Below, in pieces: positions 58,203 to 64,000 of a DNA stretch of 64,000 bases. The DNA is from Herbaspirillum aquaticum (GTDB taxonomy: Bacteria; Pseudomonadota; Gammaproteobacteria; Burkholderiales; Burkholderiaceae_D), in the NCBI RefSeq assembly GCF_002213425.1, contig NZ_NJGV01000029.1:21478-85477 (forward strand). Reading direction: 5' to 3'. Every line of letters begins with the position of its first letter. Position 1 is the first letter of the stretch. The position numbers were made by a program, and so were the translations under genes. The notes under the pieces are model-generated. The model made no database searches. It saw nothing but the letters and a program-made list of their open reading frames with translations, and was not told the DNA's origin.

Positions 58203-59519
58203 ATGAGTCCACAACTTTTGTTCTGGATTCCTGCTGTATTGCGCCTGGTGTTGTGCCTGGCCGGAGCGGGAGTCGTCGGTTTCTTTTTCGGTCCCATCAT
58301 CGGACTGGTCACGGCGGTGCTGGGCGTGGGCGCGATGATGATTGCCCATCTCCACTACCTGCTGCGCCTGTCGACCTGGCTGGATGATTCCGGCCAGTCG
58401 CGCCTGCCCGATGGCTGGGGCGCCTGGACCGATGTCTATGCGCGCCTCTACCGCATGCGCCGCGACGATGAAAAGAACCAGGCCGAACTGGCCGAGTGGC
58501 TGGCGCGCTTCCGCCAGGCCATGAGCCTGCTGCCGGATGGCGTGGTGATCATGGATGATGTGCTCTTCCTTGAATGGTGCAACCCCGCCGCACAGGCGCA
58601 CCTGGGCCTGAAGCTGGACCGCGACAAGGGCATGCGGGTCACCAACCTGATCCGCAACCCGGCCTTCATCGATTACATCATCCTGGGCCGCTACGAGCAG
58701 CCGCTCACGCTGGCCCTGCACGAGCGCAAGCTGATCATCCAGATCATTCCCTTCGAGAACCGCAGGCAGATCCTGGTCACCCACGATGTCACCGAATCGC
58801 AGCGCATCGACATGATGCGTCGTGACTTCGTGGCCAATGCCTCGCACGAATTGCGTACGCCGCTCACCGTCATCAACGGCTTTCTCGAAATTGCGCTGGC
58901 CCAGCCGAACCTGGATGAGTCCACCCGCATGGCCCACCTGAAGCTCATGACCGAGCAGGGCCAGCGCATGCAGAACCTGATTGACGACATGCTCACGCTG
59001 ACGCGCCTGGAGTCGATCGACTACCCGCTGCGTTCCGAAGTGCTGCGCGTGCGCCCGCTGCTGGAGCGCATCGCCGAGGAAGGCCGCGCGCTGTCGGCGG
59101 GCAAGCATGACATCCGCCTGGTGGTCGACGGCCCCGACCTCAAGGGCAATGCCGACGAACTGCGCAGCGCCTTCACCAACCTGGTCACCAATGCCGTGCG
59201 CTATACCCCGGAAGGCGGCACCATCACGCTGCGCTGGCAGAGTGACGAGCAGGGCGCCCATTTCGCGGTGCAGGATACCGGCATCGGGATCAGCCCCGAA
59301 CACATCTCCCGCCTGACCGAACGTTTCTATCGCGTCGACAAGAGCCGCTCGCGCGAGACCCAGGGCACCGGCCTGGGCCTGGCCATCGTGCGCCACGTGC
59401 TGCTGCGCCACCATGCCACGCTGGAGATCGCCTCGGTGCCGGATCATGGCAGTACCTTCACCGTGCACTTCCCGGCCACCCAGACCATCGAGGACTATGC
59501 GGCGCAGCCGCAGCCCTGA
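58203..59519 (+). CDS. phoR: Phosphate regulon sensor kinase PhoR
   Basis: A 438-residue kinase with two N-terminal membrane helices (about 8-28 and 30-52), a charged linker, a PAS domain (about 98-195, MSLLPDGVVIMDDVLFLEWCNPAA), the HisKA box NASHELRTPLTVI with His215, and an ATPase domain (NLVTNAVRYTPEG, DTGIGI, GTGLGLAIVRHVL). The ATG at 58203 starts the PhoR-like MSPQLLFWIPAVLRL; the frame stays open upstream through the 15-bp repeats into phoB but is not needed. Confidence 0.96.
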   Translation: MSPQLLFWIPAVLRLVLCLAGAGVVGFFFGPIIGLVTAVLGVGAMMIAHLHYLLRLSTWLDDSGQSRLPDGWGAWTDVYARLYRMRRDDEKNQAELAEWLARFRQAMSLLPDGVVIMDDVLFLEWCNPAAQAHLGLKLDRDKGMRVTNLIRNPAFIDYIILGRYEQPLTLALHERKLIIQIIPFENRRQILVTHDVTESQRIDMMRRDFVANASHELRTPLTVINGFLEIALAQPNLDESTRMAHLKLMTEQGQRMQNLIDDMLTLTRLESIDYPLRSEVLRVRPLLERIAEEGRALSAGKHDIRLVVDGPDLKGNADELRSAFTNLVTNAVRYTPEGGTITLRWQSDEQGAHFAVQDTGIGISPEHISRLTERFYRVDKSRSRETQGTGLGLAIVRHVLLRHHATLEIASVPDHGSTFTVHFPATQTIEDYAAQPQP

Positions 59520-59549
59520 TCCTTGCAGAGTCGTTCAAACGGAATTGGA

Positions 59550-59573
59550 AAGGATGCTTCGGCATCCTTTTTT
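59550..59573 (+). terminator. Terminator of phoB-phoR
   Basis: GGATGC (59552-59557) pairs with GCATCC (59562-59567) around a TTCG tetraloop, followed by six T. Confidence 0.93.
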
Positions 59574-59969
59574 CATCTTTGAATTGAAGACAGCGGCGTA
59601 CCATGGCGCCATAGCTCAACGCTGACACATCGTCAGTAAGTGAAATTACGAATGCCCGCTTCTCTGTCTTCCCGGCAACAATGGCGCCTCGCCGGGCCCT
59701 GCGGTCTGTGGGGAATCCGCACGCCCCGGAGCAATGCGAGTCTCAGGCGGGCTTTGCATTCCTGCCGCGCATACGGCGCATGACGCCCTGTGTACGGTAT
59801 CCGTCATTGAACCGGCGGCGGTCATCCCGTTGCCGTGCTGAAAGCTTGTTGTCAGGAAAACCCTGATCGCGCCGCGACGGTATTCGTCGCACCATGTACC
59901 GAAGTGTCAACACCCGGTCTGCAGCATGGCCCGGTTTGCCTTTCCACCTACTGCGCAAAAGAGAAAACG
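59574..59969. other. Intergenic region before the third chemoreceptor
   Basis: No gene or clear promoter is visible. A short perfect palindrome, ATGGCGCCAT, lies at 59603-59612. An open frame from 59835 into the chemoreceptor gene does not look like coding sequence before the ATG at 59970. Confidence 0.35.
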
Positions 59970-61610
59970 ATGAGCTATTTCGCCAACATGAAAATCGGGC
60001 GCCGCCTGGGCGTAGGATTTGCCGTGATCCTGGCCGCTGCCAGCGTCGTGGTCGCACTCTCGATCTGGCGCCTGCAAGGCATCGCCGCAGCCACCGACGA
60101 GATGATGCACGAGCCGCTGACCAAGGAACGCCTGGTCTCCGACTGGTATCGCACCATTCACACCAGCGTGCGCCGCACCACGGCCATTGCCAAGAGTGCC
60201 GATCCAAGCCTGGCCAGCTTCTTCGCCGCCGACGCGGCCGAAGCCAGCCGCATGTCCACCGAGCAACAGAAGGCCATCGAAGCGCTGATCGAGTCGCCCG
60301 AGGAGAAAGCCGTCTTCGCCAAGCTGGGCGAGGTGCGCAAGGATTACATCAAGCATCGCGATGCCATCTCCAAGGCCAAGGCCGACGGCAACGCCGAAGA
60401 AGCCGCCAAGATCCTGGCCGGCCCCTTTGACGTGGCAGCCAAGGGCTACCTGGATTTGCTGCAGCAGTTGCTCAACCTGCAGCGTGCCAATATTGACCAG
60501 GTGGCGCTGCATATCCAGGAGGTCTATCGCGAGAGCCGCAACCTCATGATCGGCCTGGCCATCCTGCAGGTGGTACTGGGCTGGCTGTTTGCGCGCAGCC
60601 TGGCGCTGGGCATCACGCGGCCGCTGGAGAAGGCGGTCAATGTGGCAGAAGCCGTGGCGGCCGGAGACCTCACCACCCGCGTCGATGACAGCCTGATCGC
60701 CCGCAAGGATGAAACGGGCAAGCTCATGCACGCCCTGCACGCCATGACCGTCAACCTGGCCCGCATCGTCGGCCAGGTGCGCAGCGGCACCGATGCCATC
60801 GGCACCGCCTCGCGCGAGATCGCCACCGGCAACCTCGACCTCTCCGCCCGCACGGAGCGCCAGGCCGGTGCGCTGGAGGAAACCGCATCAGCCATGGAAG
60901 AACTGACCTCCACCGTGGCCCAGAACGCCGACAACGCACGCCAGGCCAACCAGCTCGCGGCGTCGGCTTCGTCAGTGGCGCAGCAGGGTGGGGAAGTGGT
61001 GTCGCAGGTCATTTCCACGATGGGCTCGATCAACGAATCCTCGCGCAAGATCGTCGACATCATCAGCGTCATCGACGGCATCGCTTTCCAGACCAACATC
61101 CTGGCCTTGAACGCTGCGGTCGAAGCAGCCCGTGCCGGCGAGCAGGGCAGGGGCTTTGCAGTGGTGGCCTCCGAAGTGCGTTCGCTGGCCCAGCGTTCGG
61201 CCTCGGCCGCCAAGGAAATCAAGACCTTGATCGATGACTCCGTGGCCAAGGTCGGCTCGGGCAGCGAACTGGTGGAGCGTGCCGGCACGACCATGGATGA
61301 AGTGGTGGCCAGTGTGCGCCAGGTCGCCGACATCGTCTCCGAGATCACTGCTGCCAGCAGCGAGCAGAGCGACGGCATCAGCCAGGTCAACTTGGCCATC
61401 ACCGACATGGACCAGACCACGCAGCAGAACGCGGCCCTGGTCGAAGAAGCCGCCGCCGCCGCCGAAGCCATGCAGGAGCAGGCCGCGCGCCTGTCCGAGG
61501 TGGTGAGCCAGTTCAAGGTACTGGCGCAGGACCAGGTGGGTTATGGCAGCGAAGAAGTGGCCAGCCGCGTGGCAGTGGACATCACGCCGCCGCGACCGGC
61601 CTTGCGCTGA
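59970..61610 (+). CDS. Methyl-accepting chemotaxis protein without CheR tether
   Basis: A 546-residue chemoreceptor. Membrane helices at about 12-33 and 190-208 flank a periplasmic helical domain; HAMP ([20 protein letters not shown]) leads to the signalling hairpin with tip [20 protein letters not shown]. Unlike the two receptors at 45-49 kb it ends in TPPRPALR, with no WETF-like pentapeptide, so it probably relies on other receptors for efficient methylation. The ATG at 59970 follows GAGAAAA. It is downstream of phoR but separated by a strong terminator. Confidence 0.92.
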   Translation: MSYFANMKIGRRLGVGFAVILAAASVVVALSIWRLQGIAAATDEMMHEPLTKERLVSDWYRTIHTSVRRTTAIAKSADPSLASFFAADAAEASRMSTEQQKAIEALIESPEEKAVFAKLGEVRKDYIKHRDAISKAKADGNAEEAAKILAGPFDVAAKGYLDLLQQLLNLQRANIDQVALHIQEVYRESRNLMIGLAILQVVLGWLFARSLALGITRPLEKAVNVAEAVAAGDLTTRVDDSLIARKDETGKLMHALHAMTVNLARIVGQVRSGTDAIGTASREIATGNLDLSARTERQAGALEETASAMEELTSTVAQNADNARQANQLAASASSVAQQGGEVVSQVISTMGSINESSRKIVDIISVIDGIAFQTNILALNAAVEAARAGEQGRGFAVVASEVRSLAQRSASAAKEIKTLIDDSVAKVGSGSELVERAGTTMDEVVASVRQVADIVSEITAASSEQSDGISQVNLAITDMDQTTQQNAALVEEAAAAAEAMQEQAARLSEVVSQFKVLAQDQVGYGSEEVASRVAVDITPPRPALR

Positions 61611-61640
61611 TATCGCGACGAAACTGACGACCCAAACAAG

Positions 61641-61677
61641 GAACCCGCCATGCATATCCTGGCGGGTTCTTTGTTTT
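61641..61677 (+). terminator. Terminator of the third chemoreceptor gene
   Basis: GAACCCGCCA (61641-61650) pairs with TGGCGGGTTC (61660-61669), followed by TTTGTTTT. Confidence 0.92.
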
Positions 61678-61766
61678 GGGAGGCCGTCAATCCGGTGGTA
61701 GCGAGGCAGGTGAAACAATCTGCTGCACCTCCACAGGGCAGGGTCGGGGACCGAGCCCCCGCGCCC

Positions 61767-62519
61767 TCAGTAGGTCGCGCGTCCGCCCGACAGATCGAAA
61801 ACGGATGCGGTAGTGAAGGAATTTTCCTCCGACACCAGCCACGCCACCATCGCTGCCAGCTCCTCCACCTTCACGAAGCGCGCGCGCGGGATCTTGGAGA
61901 GCATGTAGTCGATGTGGGCCTGGGTGCATTGCTCCAGGATGCGGGTCTGTGCGGCCGCCGGGGTGATGGCGTTGACGGCGATGTTGCGGGTAGCCGTTTC
62001 CTTGCCCAGGCTCTTGGTCAGGGCGATCATGCCGGCCTTGGCCGCGCTGTAGGCCGAGGCGGTCGGATTGCCTTCCTTGCCGGCGATGGAGGCGATGTTG
62101 ACGATGCGACCGTAGTTCTGCGCGATCATGCGCTGGACCACCACCTGGTTGACGTAGAAGGCCCCGTTGAGATCGATGTCGATCACGCGGCGCCACTCTT
62201 CGGGCGAGTAGTCCGCCACCGGATTGTTCTGTCCGGCGATGCCGGCGCTATGCACCAGGATGTCGATGGACTGGGTGAGTTTTTCGGTCGCTTCAATGGC
62301 TTGCTGGACATCGGCCTGGCTGGAGATGTCGACGCGGATGGTCTCGACATGGCCCAGCGGCTCCAGCTTGGCGCGGGCCTCGGCCAGCGCTTTTTCGTCC
62401 ATGTCCCACAGCACCACCTTGGCGCGCCCTTGCAGCAGGCGTTCGGCCACGGCATAGCCGAAGCCCTGGGCGCCACCGGTGATGATGGCGCTGCGGCCCT
62501 GGAAATCGTAGTGATTCAT
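61767..62519 (-). CDS. SDR-family 2-keto-3-deoxy sugar acid dehydrogenase (probable)
   Basis: A 250-residue SDR with the cofactor motif TGGAQGFG, HSAGIAGQN and the catalytic YSAAK. The long ITPAAAQTRILEQ region and paired FAH-family hydrolase gene upstream (147 bp) match non-phosphorylative sugar-acid pathways, in which a 2-keto-3-deoxy acid is oxidised at C4 and the 2,4-diketo product is then hydrolysed. The exact sugar (L-fucose, L-rhamnose or a pentose) cannot be read from the sequence. The start at MNHYDFQGR (62519) has GGAAGGAGAAGAC before it. Confidence 0.8.
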   Translation of the reverse strand: MNHYDFQGRSAIITGGAQGFGYAVAERLLQGRAKVVLWDMDEKALAEARAKLEPLGHVETIRVDISSQADVQQAIEATEKLTQSIDILVHSAGIAGQNNPVADYSPEEWRRVIDIDLNGAFYVNQVVVQRMIAQNYGRIVNIASIAGKEGNPTASAYSAAKAGMIALTKSLGKETATRNIAVNAITPAAAQTRILEQCTQAHIDYMLSKIPRARFVKVEELAAMVAWLVSEENSFTTASVFDLSGGRATY

Positions 62520-62666
62520 TGTGTCTTCTCCTTCCCTGTTGCGGTCTATTGGATCGCGCAAGCGGACATGCGCCCGCGCATGGTCGTTCTTGTTCTTGTG
62601 GATGTCGATGGAGATGCAACCGCGCCGCCGGATGGCAGCGCGGGGTGACGCGGCGACCGTTGTGGG

Positions 62667-63512
62667 TCAGGCGTCGATGGTCTTCTGCTGCTGTTCGCCC
62701 AGGCCGTCGATGCCCAGGCGCATGGTCTGGCCGGCGCGCAGGTAGACCGCTTCCGGCTTCACGCCCATGCCCACGCCCGGTGGCGTGCCGGTGGAGATGA
62801 CGTCGCCCGGCTGCAGGCTCATGAAGCGCGACAGGTAGGAGACGATGTGGGCCACGCCGAAGATCATGGTGCTGGTGTTGCCGTTCTGGTAGCGCTTGCC
62901 GTCCACTTCCAGCCACATGCCCAGCTTTTGCGGGTCGGCGACTTCATCGCGGGTGACCAGCCAGGGGCCGATGGGGCCGAAGGTATCGCAGCCCTTGCCC
63001 TTGTCCCAGGTGCCGCCGCGTTCGATCTGGTATTCGCGCTCGGAGACGTCGTTGACCACGCAATAACCGGCCACGTGGGACATGGCGTCCTTCTCGTCGA
63101 TATAGGTGCCGCCCTTGCCGATGACCACGCCCAGTTCGACTTCCCAGTCGGTCTTTTTCGACCCGCGCGGGATCTTGACGTCGTCATTGGGGCCGACCAC
63201 GGCGGAGGTCCACTTGTTGAACACCACCGGTTCTGCCGGGATGGGCAGGTTGGATTCGGCGGCGTGATCGGCGTAGTTCAGGCCGATGCAGATGAACTTG
63301 CCGATGTTGCCCACGCAGGCGCCAATGCGCGGCGAGCCTTCCACGGCGGGCAGGCTTTCCAGGTCGAGCTTCTTGATCTTGTCCAGGGAAGCGTCATCCA
63401 GTACGGCACCGTTGACGTCCTTGATGTAGGCGGACAGATCGCGGATCTTGCCGGATTGGTCGAGGATGCCGGGCTTTTCCTGCCCCACCGGGCCGTAACG
63501 CAGTAATTTCAT
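62667..63512 (-). CDS. Fumarylacetoacetase-family hydrolase (probable 2,4-diketo-3-deoxy sugar acid hydrolase)
   Basis: A 281-residue FAH-fold metal enzyme. The core has FICIGLNYADHAAES, the metal-binding DWEVELGVVIGKGG (E-x-E) with the following NDVSERE, and the oxyanion/closing region STGTPPGVGMGVKP. Related enzymes split 2,4-diketo-3-deoxy sugar acids into pyruvate plus lactate or glycolate. Pairing with the downstream SDR gene supports this over a true fumarylacetoacetase role. It is often mis-annotated as ureidoglycolate lyase. A GntR-type operator lies about 120 bp upstream. Confidence 0.85.
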   Translation of the reverse strand: MKLLRYGPVGQEKPGILDQSGKIRDLSAYIKDVNGAVLDDASLDKIKKLDLESLPAVEGSPRIGACVGNIGKFICIGLNYADHAAESNLPIPAEPVVFNKWTSAVVGPNDDVKIPRGSKKTDWEVELGVVIGKGGTYIDEKDAMSHVAGYCVVNDVSEREYQIERGGTWDKGKGCDTFGPIGPWLVTRDEVADPQKLGMWLEVDGKRYQNGNTSTMIFGVAHIVSYLSRFMSLQPGDVISTGTPPGVGMGVKPEAVYLRAGQTMRLGIDGLGEQQQKTIDA

Positions 63513-63625
63513 CGTGTTTCCTTTGAGAAAATTTGTCTCTGGATGACAGCGCGGTGCCGTGGCGCGGCCTCAGGCTGCCGAGGACCAGCGACATGCGGGA
63601 CACTGTCGTTTTGGGAAGCACGATA

Positions 63626-63651
63626 TTACCAGTTTATTGGTAAGACCAATA
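63626..63651. promoter_or_regulatory. GntR-type operator upstream of the sugar-acid operon
   Basis: TATTGGTAAGACCAATA (63635-63651) is a perfect 7+3+7 palindrome with the TGGT-N3-ACCA core of FadR-subfamily GntR regulators. TTACCA (63626-63631) and TGGTAA (63638-63643) form a second, overlapping inverted repeat. The cognate regulator is not in the window. Confidence 0.75.
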
Positions 63652-64000
63652 GAGTTTGGATACGCATTGAGGGAAGATGAGTTCCCGCGTATTTGAGAAT
63701 TGCAAGTTGACAGGTTTAATGATGAGTTGAATTTCAACTCAATAAAATTAATAGATTAGGTTCGAAGTGCAATTGTCGGCCAGGACTTCTAAGCTGAAAA
63801 ACATCTCGTCGTTCGGAGAAAGAATAATTCGAGAAGGTGCCACTTGAACACCTCAATTGAAATTCAGGGAGCGCGGCGAGAAATACTTTCTCGGTAAAAG
63901 TACTGTGTTGATTTGCTCGCAGAATTGACCCTCTCCATCTGACCCACCTTCCACCGCCTTCCGAAGGCTGCGACGCGGTCGTACGACCCCTTATAGCCTA
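63652..64000. other. AT-rich end region without a gene
   Basis: No coding sequence is supported. TGAGTTGA-ATT-TCAACTCA (63723-63741) is a perfect 19-bp palindrome in an AT-rich stretch, and TTGACA occurs at 63707-63712. It may be the operator of a gene beyond the window or a second site of the sugar-acid operon. Confidence 0.5.

Overview
This window looks like a chromosomal segment of a betaproteobacterium in the Oxalobacteraceae, most likely Herbaspirillum or a close relative. The reasons are the GC-rich, strongly biased coding sequence and several gene arrangements typical of Burkholderiales: glyA-nrdR, zapB-zapA followed by 6S RNA, a ZTP riboswitch in front of glyA, the tol-pal cluster, and pstSCAB-phoU-phoB-phoR facing ppk. 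The genus is inferred from protein resemblance and gene order; no database search was run. There is no rRNA, CRISPR array, prophage or recognisable insertion sequence.

Layout. 1-4.3 kb: a FUSC-type exporter diverges from an lldR-lldD pair (L-lactate oxidation), with two FadR-type operators between them; then tRNA-Lys. 4.4-9.9 kb: ybgC, tolQRAB, pal and cpoB on the minus strand. 10-15.3 kb: a YdfG-like dehydrogenase, riboswitch-controlled glyA, nrdR, 6S RNA, zapA, a ZapB-like gene and a DTW-domain tRNA enzyme. 15.5-20 kb: recG, with a LexA box in its promoter, diverging from queA-tgt. 20-30.4 kb: a block of signalling genes (two hybrid kinases, a PAS kinase, a LuxR-type regulator, an HD-GYP protein and an HDOD protein), a small exported protein and a chromate transporter. 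This block separates tgt from yajC-secD-secF, which are adjacent in many proteobacteria. 30.4-36.5 kb: yajC-secDF, tcdA, a DMT transporter and a DUF4337 protein. 37-41.8 kb: katG, a PhnZ-like HD oxygenase, an AraC regulator and a 3-hydroxybutyrate dehydrogenase. 42.3-45 kb: an OlsB-like acyltransferase, a PlcP/LpxH-family metallophosphoesterase and a GT4 glycosyltransferase, which look like a membrane-lipid remodelling operon. 45.4-49.3 kb: two chemoreceptors. 49.4-59.6 kb: sixA and ppk diverge from the pst-pho locus. 60-61.6 kb: a third chemoreceptor. 61.8-63.5 kb: an SDR and a fumarylacetoacetase-family hydrolase of sugar-acid breakdown.

How it works together. The clearest theme is phosphate. 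Two near-identical Pho boxes, each 10 bp from its -10 element, face outward to ppk and to pstSCAB-phoU. PhoB and PhoR are encoded downstream, and an olsB-plcP-glycosyltransferase operon that could replace phospholipids lies 8 kb away, although no Pho box is visible in front of it. Other regulation readable from the sequence: LldR-type operators at lldR, a ZTP aptamer at glyA, SOS control of recG, a 6S RNA promoter, and a GntR-type palindrome in front of the sugar-acid operon. Most of the window is ordinary core genome. The most distinctive parts are the 10-kb signalling block between tgt and yajC, the LexA-overlapped recG promoter, the solitary PhnZ-like oxygenase and the lipid-remodelling trio.
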